DNA from: an uncultured Collinsella sp.
GTDB taxonomy: Bacteria > Actinomycetota > Coriobacteriia > Coriobacteriales > Coriobacteriaceae
Length of the DNA stretch: 17,528 bases
Assembly: GCA_902475245.1 (NCBI GenBank)
Contig: CABRYP010000040.1
Coordinates: 1-17,528 of the forward strand
Direction: 5' to 3'
Below the pieces are notes generated by a model. That model was given only the letters and a program-made list of their open reading frames with translations. It was not told where the DNA came from and made no database searches. Within the stretch, counting starts at the first letter, position 1, and each line of letters starts with the position of its first letter. The position numbers and the translations under genes are program-made. Below are positions 6,444 to 13,748 of the stretch, piece after piece.

Positions 6444-8303
6444 TCACTGGGCGAATTGACTGCGGTAGAGTTCGGCGTAGAAGCCGCCTGCCGCTAGCAG
6501 CTCGTCGTGCGTGCCGCGCTCGATAATCTCGCCGTCGCGCATTACCAGGATGCAGTCGGCGTTGCGAATGGTGCTCAGGCGGTGCGCCACGACAAAGCTT
6601 GTGCGACCTGCCATAAGCTCGTCGAATGCCGCCTGAACCTGCAGCTCGGTGCGGGTATCGATGCTCGAGGTCGCCTCGTCCAGCAGCAAGATTGCCGGGT
6701 CGGTGAGCATGACGCGCGCGATGCACAGCAGCTGTTTTTGGCCCTGGCTAAACGTGCCGCCATCCTCGCCGATTACCGTATCGTAGCCGCCTGGCAGCTG
6801 CACGATAAACTTGTGCGCGTGCGCGCGCTTGGCCGCCTCGATAACCTGCTCGCGCGTGGCATCCGGGCAACCGTACGCGATGTTGTCCGCCACCGTGCCC
6901 TCGAACAGCCACGTATCCTGCAGCACCATGCCAAAGGCACGGCGCAGGCTTGCGCGCGTGTAGTCACGCGAAGACCGGCCATCGACCATGATGCACCCGT
7001 CATCGATATCGTAAAAACGCAGCAGCAGGTTGATGAGCGTCGTCTTGCCGCAACCCGTGGGACCGACAAGGGCAAACCGCATGCCGGGCTTGGCCTCGAT
7101 GCAGATATCCTGCAGCAGCTTGCGGTCGGGCACATAGCTAAAGTCCACATGCTCAAAAGCCACCTCACCCTGCGGGGCAGCAAGTTCCACGGCGTCCGAC
7201 GCGTCGGGCTCCTGCTCGCGCGCATCGAGCAGCGCAAACATGCGGCGCGCCGAGGCATATGCCGTCTGGATTTGCGTGATGACGTTGGTGACCTCGTTGA
7301 ACGGCTTGGTGTACTGGTTGGCGTAGGACAGGAAAATCTGCACGCCGCCCACCGTAAGCGCCGCGGGCACGCCCGTGATCACGCCCACGCAGCCGATCAC
7401 AGCGACCACTGCATAGATGATGTTGTTGATAAAGCGCGTGCCGGGGTTGGAGAGCGAACCCATAAACTGCGCGCGCTCGCCCGCAGTGTAGAGCTCGGCA
7501 TTGAGGGCATCGAAGCGCTGCTGGGCGTTCGGGCCATAGGCAAAGGCGTCGACAAGCTTTTGCTCGCCTACGTACTCCTCGATATGACCACCGAGCTGCC
7601 CTTGAATACGCTGCTGTGCCGTAAAGCTTTTGTTGGAGAGCTTGGCAATAGCACCGGCTGCAAAAATGGAAAGCGGCGTGACGAGTACCACCACAAGCGT
7701 CATGGTCAGGTTGATGGAAAGCATAAACGCGAGCGTGCCCACGATGGTAATAACACCGGTGAAGAGCTGCGTAAAGCCCTGCAGCAGACCGTCGCCCACC
7801 TGGTCGACGTCGTTGACCACGCGGCTCATGAGGTCGCCGTGAGCATGGCTGTCGATAAAGCTGAGCGGCATGCGGCTGAGCTTATCGCTCGCCTCCACGC
7901 GCATGTCACGCACCGTCTCGTAGGACAGGCGGTTAACGCAATAGCCCTGCAGCCACTGGAAGGCTGCGGCCCCCACCACAACAAGCGCGAGTTTGGTGAC
8001 AAGCGGCAGTAACGCATCAAAGTCCACCTGGCCCGCCGCGACGATGAGGTCGATGCCCTCGCCAATGAGGATAGGCGTGTAGAGCTGCAGGATTACCGAG
8101 ACGGCGGCGCTCACAAACGACGCCGTAAACGAAATACGGTGCGGACGGACGTAGCCCATCAGGCGGCGGGTCATCGCGCCCACGGGATAGCGCTCGGGGT
8201 CGCCGGGCTGGCGTGGGCCGTCGCCCAGGTCGTTGAGGTTATCGTTGCCGGACACATTAGCGGTCATCGTGGCGACCGAACCGGAAGAAGTATACGGGTT
8301 CAT
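6444..8303 (-). CDS. ABC exporter half-transporter, consensus NBD with degenerate signature
   Basis: The 619-aa protein has about 50 polar N-terminal residues, then a six-helix exporter membrane domain (about 55-350), then an ATPase domain. The Walker A is GPTGCGKTT, Q-loop LQDTWLF, signature FSQGQKQ (Gln instead of the usual SGGQ Gly), Walker B LLLDEATSS with catalytic Glu, and H-loop AHRLST. The proper Glu and His with an altered signature are the mark of one half of a heterodimeric exporter such as TM287/288, BmrCD or LmrCD. The ATG at 8303 directly abuts the TAG of the partner gene. AAAGGAGGG, 7 nt before it, lies in the end of the partner, so translation is coupled. The substrate is unknown; drugs, lipids or peptides are all possible for this family. 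Confidence 0.93.
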   Translation of the reverse strand: MNPYTSSGSVATMTANVSGNDNLNDLGDGPRQPGDPERYPVGAMTRRLMGYVRPHRISFTASFVSAAVSVILQLYTPILIGEGIDLIVAAGQVDFDALLPLVTKLALVVVGAAAFQWLQGYCVNRLSYETVRDMRVEASDKLSRMPLSFIDSHAHGDLMSRVVNDVDQVGDGLLQGFTQLFTGVITIVGTLAFMLSINLTMTLVVVLVTPLSIFAAGAIAKLSNKSFTAQQRIQGQLGGHIEEYVGEQKLVDAFAYGPNAQQRFDALNAELYTAGERAQFMGSLSNPGTRFINNIIYAVVAVIGCVGVITGVPAALTVGGVQIFLSYANQYTKPFNEVTNVITQIQTAYASARRMFALLDAREQEPDASDAVELAAPQGEVAFEHVDFSYVPDRKLLQDICIEAKPGMRFALVGPTGCGKTTLINLLLRFYDIDDGCIMVDGRSSRDYTRASLRRAFGMVLQDTWLFEGTVADNIAYGCPDATREQVIEAAKRAHAHKFIVQLPGGYDTVIGEDGGTFSQGQKQLLCIARVMLTDPAILLLDEATSSIDTRTELQVQAAFDELMAGRTSFVVAHRLSTIRNADCILVMRDGEIIERGTHDELLAAGGFYAELYRSQFAQ

Positions 8304-10148
8304 CTAGCAACCCTCCTTTGAGCAAGTAGGCGCAGGGGCAGTCGGGGCGGACGCGGGCACCGTGCTCCCCTGCTGGCCCTCGAGCTCCTCGCGGCGCAGC
8401 TGCGACTGGCAAATCTCGCGATAGAGCTGGCAGCTTGCATACAGCTCGTCATGCGTGCCCAGGCCCGCAACCGATCCGTGGTCGAGCACGCAGATCATGT
8501 CGGCATCGCGCACGGTCGAGACGCGCTGGCTCACGATGACCGTCGTGAGCGGCAGCCCGCCCTCGGCGGCACCGCGCACGCTGCGCTCGCGGATGGCATG
8601 GCGAAGCGCCGCGTCGGTCTTAAAGTCGAGTGCCGAGGCGGAGTCGTCCATGATCAATATCTGAGGCGAGCCCACCAGGGCGCGCGCGATGGTCAGGCGC
8701 TGGCGTTGGCCACCGCTGAAGTTCTTACCGCCCGCCTCGACCGGGGCATCGAGCCCCTGCGGCTTGTTGCGCACGAATTCGCTGGCCTGCGCCATATCGA
8801 GCGCCGCCCAGAGCTCATCGTCGGTCGCTGACTCGTCACGCCAGGTCAGGTTGCTGCGGATGGTGCCGCTCACCAGCGACGCGCGCTGCGGGACGGTCGC
8901 GACCACATGGCGCAGCTGGTCGAGCGGCCAGGCGCGCACGTCGGCGCCCATCACGCTCACGCTGCCAGCGCTCGCATCGTACAGGCGCGGGATAAGCGAA
9001 ACGAGCGTGGACTTGCCGCTGCCCGTGCCGCCGATAATGCCGAGCGTCTTGCCCAGCGGCAGCTCCAGCGTCACATCGCTCACGGCATTTGCCGCGCCCA
9101 CGCCAAACGAAAAGCTCGCATGGTCAAAGCTCAACGCAGGAACGGGAGCGACATTGCCCGGCTCGGGCAGTGCGACCGGCTGGTTGCCCTCATCGGTAAT
9201 GCTCGGCACGCAATTGAGCACCTCGTTGATACGCGACGCGCTGGCGCCCGACTTGGTAAAGACCACGACTAGGTTGGCGACATACACGATGGAGGTGAGG
9301 GTCTGCGTCATGTAGTTGACGAACGCCATGACCTGACCCTGCGTGAGCTCGCCCACGTTGACCTGGATGCCGCCGACCCACAGGATGGCGCACACGCCCA
9401 GGTTCATCACAAGAAACGTGACGGGGTTGAGAATCGACGAGAGCTTGCCCACCGCGATGGCAGTATTGGCCTGGTCATCGGCGGCTTGGGCAAAGCGCTC
9501 ACGCTCGTGATCTTCACGCACAAACGCACGGACCACGCGAGCGCCCGAAAGGCCTTCGCGGCAGATAAGCGCGATGCGGTCGAGCTTTGCCTGCAGCTGC
9601 TTGTAGTACGGAATACAGCGCGCCATGACAACCCAGAACACCAGGCCAATGGCGGGCGTGCAAATCAAAAAGATGATGCCGAGCTTAAGGTCGATGGCAA
9701 GGGCCGCGACCATGGAGCCCGCCGCCAGGAAGGGCCAGCGGATGAGCATGCGCACGCCCAGCGCCACGGCGAGCTGCACCTGGTTGACGTCGTTGGTAAT
9801 GCGCGTGATGAGCGACGGCGTGCCAAAACGGTCGAGTTCGGCATAGCTCAGCTTGTTGATGTGCTGGTAGAGCGCGCCGCGAATGTCGGTGCCCATGCCC
9901 TGCGAGGTGAGCGCCGCCATCTTTTGGCAGACGAGCGTAAACGAGATGCCGATCACGGCCATAGCGCCAAGCAGCATACCGTAGCGGACGACGGCGTTGA
10001 CATCGTGCGCACCGATGCCCTTATCGATCATCTGGGCAATCACCAGCGGCGTCAGCAGGTCAAAGATCACTTCGATCAGCTTGCACGCAGGACCAATCAC
10101 CATATAGCGGCGAAACTTACCGCCAAAACGCCTGAGCAGCTCAATCAT
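8304..10148 (-). CDS. ABC exporter half-transporter, degenerate NBD
   Basis: This protein is 614 aa from ATG 10148 (MIELLRRFGG), preceded by GGGAG at 9 nt. An in-frame GTG at 10205 would add 19 residues without hydrophobic or conserved content and has a poorer ribosome site. The membrane domain spans about 15-310 and the ATPase domain follows: Walker A GGTGSGKST, Q-loop VPQRASL, signature FSGGQRQR (consensus), Walker B ILIMDDSAS with Asp where the catalytic Glu is expected, and SQRVST with Gln replacing the H-loop His. Together with the partner's SQGQ this assembles one consensus and one degenerate ATP site. It is the first gene of the two-gene operon. No regulator lies directly beside it; the neighbour on the other strand is a surface protein. 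Confidence 0.93.
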   Translation of the reverse strand: MIELLRRFGGKFRRYMVIGPACKLIEVIFDLLTPLVIAQMIDKGIGAHDVNAVVRYGMLLGAMAVIGISFTLVCQKMAALTSQGMGTDIRGALYQHINKLSYAELDRFGTPSLITRITNDVNQVQLAVALGVRMLIRWPFLAAGSMVAALAIDLKLGIIFLICTPAIGLVFWVVMARCIPYYKQLQAKLDRIALICREGLSGARVVRAFVREDHERERFAQAADDQANTAIAVGKLSSILNPVTFLVMNLGVCAILWVGGIQVNVGELTQGQVMAFVNYMTQTLTSIVYVANLVVVFTKSGASASRINEVLNCVPSITDEGNQPVALPEPGNVAPVPALSFDHASFSFGVGAANAVSDVTLELPLGKTLGIIGGTGSGKSTLVSLIPRLYDASAGSVSVMGADVRAWPLDQLRHVVATVPQRASLVSGTIRSNLTWRDESATDDELWAALDMAQASEFVRNKPQGLDAPVEAGGKNFSGGQRQRLTIARALVGSPQILIMDDSASALDFKTDAALRHAIRERSVRGAAEGGLPLTTVIVSQRVSTVRDADMICVLDHGSVAGLGTHDELYASCQLYREICQSQLRREELEGQQGSTVPASAPTAPAPTCSKEGC

Positions 10149-10237
10149 GTATAGGCGCTCCCTATCATCATCCACATTCAATTCGAACCATGATAGTACC
10201 GCCACCCCAAAAGAAGCGTAAACAACTCGTCATTTCT

Positions 10238-10254
10238 AATGGGATTCGGTTTCC
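10238..10254. repeat. Isolated half-site resembling the 62-bp array
   Basis: AATGGGATTCGGTTTCC matches 16 of 17 bases of the right half-site of the first array unit (5388-5404). It lies in the intergenic region between the divergent ABC operon and the LANTG surface gene. Confidence 0.5.
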
Positions 10255-10304
10255 AAAGAAGCGGAAAGGCACGCGCACGCCCAGCCAGTGTCGGGTCGAC
10301 CGCT

Positions 10305-10313
10305 TGGTATACT
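10305..10313 (+). promoter_or_regulatory. Extended -10 promoter of the LANTG surface protein
   Basis: TGGTATACT is an extended -10 box. It is about 50 nt before the ATG at 10364. No good -35 is seen at the normal distance, as is common with extended -10 promoters. Confidence 0.5.
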
Positions 10314-10363
10314 TACATTAGTGCTACCAAGTTAGTCGCCGACCCTTGAAATGAGGTGCCGAG

Positions 10364-11353
10364 ATGAACGACATTCTCGCAAGAAGAGCAAGACGAGCAA
10401 CTGCGGGCATCGCCCTTTCCGCGGCACTTGTCGCGGGAATCGCCCCCGCAACGGCGATCGCGGCAGAAACCAGCTCCCCCACCGGTGCAGTTGCCTTGCA
10501 GACAGAAGACGCGGCCGCCGCAAAAGAAAAAGCGTATGCAGCCATGCAGGAAGCGCTCAAAAACCTCGAGGCCGCAAAAGACGCCGCAAGTCCCGAGAAA
10601 ATTGCGGAAATCGATGATGACATTGCCGCTTTTCAAGAGATCTACGACATGGTGGTGACGGAAGCCGCCAAACGGAGGGAACCCCTTCCCGCCATGCAAG
10701 CGGACGTCGATGCAGCCCAAGCCAAATACGATGAGGCCCACAACCGGGTAAGCGAGCTCCAGGCAGAATTAAATAAGGTACTCAAGGAGCTCGGCGACGA
10801 AGCGCCCAGCGCAGCTGTTAAGGAGCATATTAAGCAGTTGCGCAGTGAGATCATGGCGGCAGAAAGGCGAGAAGAATCTTGTGAAGATGATCTTCACCAC
10901 TACCAACGCCGGCTCGAAAGCCAGGAAAAACAGGTTCAGTATTTCGAAAGTGAGGCAAAGGAAGCTAAAGCCCACATCGACGAGGACATAGCCAAGCGAA
11001 ATGCGCTCCTTAGCGATTTGGAAAAGGCGCAAGCGGCCTATGACGACGCCTGCAAGGCATACGAAGAGGCGAAAGCCGCGGCAGATAAGGCCACCTCGCC
11101 CGAGATAACGCAACCGACCGAGACGACGCCTCCCTCCAGCTCGGCGCAACCGGCCGAGGCGACACAGCCCACCGGCTCGTCCGCGACCGGCAAATACGCT
11201 CCATCGAGCTCCACCAAGCAAGCAAATACGACCACCGGCAAGCTCGCAAACACAGGCGACACAGCGCCGAGCGCAATCGCACTCGCAGGCATCGCCGTCA
11301 CAGGACTCGGAATAACCGCCACGGCCACACGCCGCATCAGGAACTCAAAATAG
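10364..11353 (+). CDS. Sortase-anchored coiled-coil surface protein (LANTG)
   Basis: The protein is 329 aa. Residues 1-34 are a signal peptide (Arg-rich start, hydrophobic core, AIAA before ETSS). Residues about 45-245 are rich in Ala, Glu, Lys and Gln with heptad-like spacing, interrupted near 145 by a Pro/Ser break, which suggests a long two-segment coiled coil. Residues about 245-293 are a Thr/Ser/Pro wall-spanning region with TTP and TQPT repeats. LANTG at 294-298, a hydrophobic segment and the basic tail RRIRNSK form a sortase cell-wall anchor with Ala in place of the Pro of LPXTG. GAGG is 7 nt before the ATG, and the gene has its own promoter and terminator. The function is unknown; an adhesin or a spacer on the cell wall would fit. 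It is transcribed away from the ABC exporter. Confidence 0.88.
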   Translation: MNDILARRARRATAGIALSAALVAGIAPATAIAAETSSPTGAVALQTEDAAAAKEKAYAAMQEALKNLEAAKDAASPEKIAEIDDDIAAFQEIYDMVVTEAAKRREPLPAMQADVDAAQAKYDEAHNRVSELQAELNKVLKELGDEAPSAAVKEHIKQLRSEIMAAERREESCEDDLHHYQRRLESQEKQVQYFESEAKEAKAHIDEDIAKRNALLSDLEKAQAAYDDACKAYEEAKAAADKATSPEITQPTETTPPSSSAQPAEATQPTGSSATGKYAPSSSTKQANTTTGKLANTGDTAPSAIALAGIAVTGLGITATATRRIRNSK

Positions 11354-11396
11354 CTGCCAGCGGTTATTGTCTCCGCCAATCCACAAGCCCATAGAC

Positions 11397-11446
11397 AAAG
11401 AGGCCCGTTTCCCCGACCAAAACCAGGGAAACGGGCCTCTTTACTT
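11397..11446 (+). terminator. Intrinsic terminator of the LANTG surface gene
   Basis: A perfect 17-bp stem (11397-11413 with 11426-11442, 12-nt loop) ends in CTCTTTACTT, 43 bp after the stop codon. The AAAG on the other side would also give a U-rich end for transcripts coming from the right. Confidence 0.85.
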
Positions 11447-11516
11447 GTAAAAACAAATGGTAATGCCACCATCTCTTGAACCACGTAGCCATTGATGTCT
11501 TGGCGCAGCCAGACAC

Positions 11517-11530
11517 TATGACCCAATCCG
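11517..11530 (+). repeat. Left subterminal inverted repeat of the IS
   Basis: TATGACCCAATCCG is the exact reverse complement of 13025-13038. Confidence 0.85.
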
Positions 11531-11640
11531 AGGGCACGGAAACGACAGGAGCCCCCGCTCGTGACCGCGGGTCGGGGCTGCGACAATGTTGTTGAAGTGC
11601 CAGAGGCGCAGCCGCGCCGCAACGAGGTTGGGAGGCTCCC

Positions 11641-12762
11641 GTGCCTAGATATTCTACCGCCTTCGGAATGGACGTACACCTCAGGTCCACCACCGTCTGC
11701 GCGCTCGACGCGGAGACGGGCGAGGCCGTGACGAGGAGGTTCCGCGGCAACCCCTGGGGCGAGGTCGCGGAGTGGATGTCGGGCTTCCCTGGCCCGTCGC
11801 TCGCCGCCTACGAGAGCGGCTACCTCGGCTTCGCCCCGCAGAGGGAGCTGTCGGCCCTCGGCGTCGACTGCGTCGTCGCGGCCGTCTCCAAGGTCCCGAG
11901 GTCGGCGGCCGACCTCTCGTCCAAGAACGACCGCAACGACGCGGCCAGGATGGCCAAGGCGATACTGTCGCACGACGTCACCCCGGTATGGGTGCCGTCC
12001 CCCGAGATCGAGGGGCTCAGGGACCTCGCCGCCGCCCACGACGCGGCGACCGCCAGGCTCGCGGCGGCGAAGCAGCGGCTCCTGGCGTTCCTGGCCCGCC
12101 GCGGCTACGCCTACGGCGGCACGACGCCGGCCGGAAACCCCCGGAAGTACTGGACGTACGGCTTCCTCAGGTGGCTCGACGGCATACACCCCGACGACGA
12201 CGGCGGCATCCGGGCGCTCGCGGCGCTGAGGAACGAGGTCGAGGCGGCCGACGAGACGAGGGAGGCCCTCCTCGCCGAGTACAGGGCCGCCGTCGCGGCG
12301 GGCCCCCTCTCGGCCGAGGTCGAGGCGCTCCAGTCGATCAAGGGATGCGGGTTCGCGCTCGCCGCCGCCTTCGCGTCCGAGGTCGGCGACTTCTCGAGGT
12401 TCCGCTCCGGCAGGCAGGTGACGGCCTACTTCGGCCTCGCCCCGAAGCAGAGGTCGAGCGCGGACTCCGTGCGCCTCGGCGGGATCAGCGGGGCCGGCAA
12501 CGCGCTCGTCAGGAAGCTGGCGGTCGAGGGGTCCTGGCGCTACGCCCAGGCCGGCCACCAGCCGAAGCTGATGCCCAAGGGCTCCGGCGTCCCCCTCGAG
12601 ATAAGGATGCACGGGAGGAAGGGGTCCGAGCGCCTGCTCCGGCGACGCGAGGAGATGCTCGAGAGGGGCATGCCCCAGGCGAAGGCGAACGCCGCCACCG
12701 CCGCCGAGCTCGTGAGATGGCTGTGGGCCCTCGGCACGATGTGCCGGGAGGCCGGCGAATAG
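11641..12762 (+). CDS. IS110-family DEDD transposase
   Basis: This protein is 373 aa from a GTG start, preceded by GGGAGG. The N-terminal RuvC-like domain shows FGMDVH (Asp11), AYESG (Glu58) and KNDRNDAARMA (Asp97, Asp100), giving the DEDD set. A central coiled region (about 125-230) is followed by the Tnp_20 domain with IKGCGFALAAAF, FRSGRQVTAYFGLAP and GISGAGNALVRK. The length is normal for the family (about 330-400 aa) and no frameshift is seen, so it looks active. IS110 enzymes move their element through a circular form with an element-encoded guide RNA. Arg is coded mainly by AGG and the codons are extremely G/C-ended, unlike the flanking genes. Confidence 0.95.
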   Translation: MPRYSTAFGMDVHLRSTTVCALDAETGEAVTRRFRGNPWGEVAEWMSGFPGPSLAAYESGYLGFAPQRELSALGVDCVVAAVSKVPRSAADLSSKNDRNDAARMAKAILSHDVTPVWVPSPEIEGLRDLAAAHDAATARLAAAKQRLLAFLARRGYAYGGTTPAGNPRKYWTYGFLRWLDGIHPDDDGGIRALAALRNEVEAADETREALLAEYRAAVAAGPLSAEVEALQSIKGCGFALAAAFASEVGDFSRFRSGRQVTAYFGLAPKQRSSADSVRLGGISGAGNALVRKLAVEGSWRYAQAGHQPKLMPKGSGVPLEIRMHGRKGSERLLRRREEMLERGMPQAKANAATAAELVRWLWALGTMCREAGE

Positions 12763-13024
12763 ACATAGCCCCCGTCCCGGCGAGCCGGGCAGCCTTCGGG
12801 GACACCCCCGTTCTCGCTGTGCGCGCGGCAGCGGCCGCATGCGCGAAGTCAGACTAGGGAACCCCGCCGAAGGAGAGGATTGCGGGCCGCCGGAGCGGCA
12901 TCCGCGGATATGAGACTGAGCCGAAGGCGTCGACGACATGCCGGGGGCGGACCGGGACGGGTTCAACGGCAGGCCCCGCCGACCGATTGCAAGCGGTCGG
13001 CGGGGCCATTGTGGCTCTTGACAG
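12763..13024 (+). ncRNA. Putative IS guide (bridge/seek) RNA region
   Basis: This 262-bp non-coding stretch between the transposase stop and the right inverted repeat is GC-rich and full of stems. The strongest is a perfect 14-bp hairpin at 12972-12985 with 12994-13007 (loop ATTGCAAG). GCCGAAGG occurs twice (12866, 12920). In the IS1111 subgroup the guide RNA is known to come from the 3' non-coding end. The exact RNA ends and the target- and donor-binding loops were not determined. Confidence 0.45.
13018..13023 (+). promoter_or_regulatory. Outward -35 box at the IS right end (junction promoter half)
   Basis: A perfect TTGACA points out of the element, 1 bp before the right inverted repeat. 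In a circularised element it would face the left end, where TATGAC at 11517-11522 could act as a -10 at about the right distance. Junction promoters of this type are established for IS110-family circles. Confidence 0.5.
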
Positions 13025-13038
13025 CGGATTGGGTCATA
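13025..13038 (-). repeat. Right subterminal inverted repeat of the IS
   Basis: This is the exact reverse complement of 11517-11530. Confidence 0.85.
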
Positions 13039-13069
13039 TGAGCGAGCGACATCCAGGGCGAACAAGTTG

Positions 13070-13116
13070 GCATGAAAAAGGCAAGGCATAGACCTTCTGG
13101 TCATGCCTTGCCTTTT
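13070..13116 (-). terminator. Intrinsic terminator downstream of the SRP RNA gene
   Basis: A perfect 14-bp stem (AAAAGGCAAGGCAT at 13076-13089 with 13103-13116) is extended inside by GACC/GGTC across one bulged base. It ends on the minus strand in TTTTTC. It also has four T on the plus side, so it could stop transcription leaving the IS. Confidence 0.8.
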
Positions 13117-13158
13117 GAATGACAAATTGTCGCTCTGGGTAGCGCGCAGCGTCGAGCA

Positions 13159-13184
13159 TTGCGCGGTTTGGTAAAACCGCGCAA
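13159..13184. repeat. 11-bp hairpin after the SRP RNA gene
   Basis: TTGCGCGGTTT (13159-13169) pairs with 13174-13184 around a 4-nt loop. On the minus strand the T-rich tract comes before rather than after it, so it is not a standard terminator; it may protect the 3' end or be a remnant. Confidence 0.5.
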
Positions 13185-13192
13185 AAAGAAAG

Positions 13193-13304
13193 CCTGCGCA
13201 CTCGATGGATTCGGATGCCCGACAGAGGCTCCTTATGGCTGCTTCCTTCCGGACCTGACCAGATTCGGAACATGTCGTCATCCGAACCCATCGAACGCGC
13301 TAGG
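13193..13304 (-). ncRNA. ffs: Signal recognition particle RNA, bacterial small (4.5S) type
   Basis: The minus strand contains the universal SRP RNA tip, GTCAGGTCCGGAAGGAAGCA, with its GGAA tetraloop and the asymmetric loop that binds Ffh. The two ends pair over about 25 bases: CCT..GCGTTCGATGGGTTCGGATG at 13304-13279 with 13193-13217. The length of about 112 nt fits the 4.5S form without an Alu domain. The RNA joins Ffh and FtsY in targeting membrane proteins. A U-rich run (CTTTCTTTTT, 13192-13183) follows the closing helix and may end transcription. A promoter with 17-nt spacing lies just upstream. Ends are set by pairing and may be off by a few bases. Confidence 0.93.
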
Positions 13305-13314
13305 CGCTCGGTAT

Positions 13315-13343
13315 ATCTTACCCGCTCCCGCCCGATGGGGCAA
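13315..13343 (-). promoter_or_regulatory. Promoter of the SRP RNA gene
   Basis: On the minus strand TTGCCC (13343-13338) and TAAGAT (13320-13315) are exactly 17 nt apart. The start point predicted from the -10 box (about 13308) agrees with the 5' end of the SRP RNA helix. Confidence 0.6.
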
Positions 13344-13351
13344 GACAGCTA

Positions 13352-13435
13352 ATTTGGGACGGGGCTTTTTTGACTACTTTTTGACTGGTGGGGCATCAGG
13401 GTGGCGAAAGTAGTCAAGGAGGCCCCGTCCTAAAT
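13352..13435. repeat. Palindromic intergenic element 1 (84 bp)
   Basis: Arms of 29 bases (13352-13380 with 13407-13435) match at 25 of 29 positions, with identical cores GGACGGGGC and GACTACTTT. The loop is 26 nt. It lies just upstream of the SRP promoter. Confidence 0.75.
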
Positions 13436-13452
13436 AGACTGATCTGGTGCTG

Positions 13453-13614
13453 TGCCACGAAAAGGGCCCATCTACTACGTTTAGGTCGCAGGGGTCGACC
13501 ATAGCCGACTTTTTCGAAAATCGGCAAGCTTTCTACCTGCGGTTTTGTTTTTGCAAATTCCGGGATGGTCGAGGGTGGCCGGCTTAACGTAGTAGATGGT
13601 CGCATTTCGTGGCA
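13453..13614. repeat. Palindromic intergenic element 2 (162 bp)
   Basis: Arms of 32 bases (13453-13484 with 13583-13614) match at 28 of 32, including TGCCACGAAA and CATCTACTACGTT. The interior holds further complementary pieces (CGACCAT with ATGGTCG) and a small hairpin with GCCGA/TCGGC. The small open frames here overlap on both strands and do not look coding. The layout is MITE- or REP-like. Confidence 0.75.
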
Positions 13615-13664
13615 AACGGTCCGACCCAAGACCCAAGGCAGCCAACCTCGAATGGCCATTCTCA

Positions 13665-13733
13665 AAGTTGCGGTGGAATACGGACTGAATTGGCCCCTTA
13701 AAGGCAAAAACACTCCGTATTCCACCGCAACTT
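13665..13733. repeat. Palindromic intergenic element 3, perfect 20-bp arms
   Basis: Left arm 13665-13684 and right arm 13714-13733 are exact reverse complements. One mismatch inside, TG/CA continues the pairing. The central 23-29 nt is unpaired. It starts 16 bp after the stop codon of the TadA-glycerate kinase gene, so it could stabilise or end that transcript, though no U run follows it. Confidence 0.8.
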
Positions 13734-13748
13734 ATAGGGAGATAGGCC

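Larger units (their letters stand above)
11517..13038 (+). mobile_element. IS110-family insertion sequence, IS1111 type
   Basis: The element is bounded by a perfect 14-bp inverted repeat, TATGACCCAATCCG at 11517-11530 and its complement at 13025-13038. It contains one transposase gene, about 110 bp of non-coding sequence on the left and about 260 bp on the right. Subterminal inverted repeats with the long non-coding part downstream are the layout of the IS1111 subgroup; the exact tips may lie a few bases outside the repeats. It sits between two convergent terminators, so it breaks no visible gene. Its GC content and Arg codon use (many AGG) differ from the CGC-using neighbours, which indicates transfer. 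Confidence 0.85.

Noticed and set aside
6507..8012. 501-codon plus-strand open frame
   Set aside because: It is antisense to the ABC exporter gene, with His/Arg-rich shadow composition.
11443..11516. Fragment of a gene interrupted by the IS
   Set aside because: The minus strand is open in more than one frame here, but the right flank soon reaches the SRP terminator, leaving no room for a gene; more likely plain intergenic DNA.
13159..13184. Terminator of the SRP RNA
   Set aside because: On the minus strand the T tract precedes the stem, and the plus strand has A residues after it; the hairpin at 13075-13116 and the U tract at 13183-13192 are better candidates.
11038..13281. 747-codon minus-strand open frame
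   Set aside because: It is antisense to the GC-rich transposase and runs through the SRP RNA gene and the end of the LANTG gene; composition is Arg/Gly/Pro-rich with no family motif.
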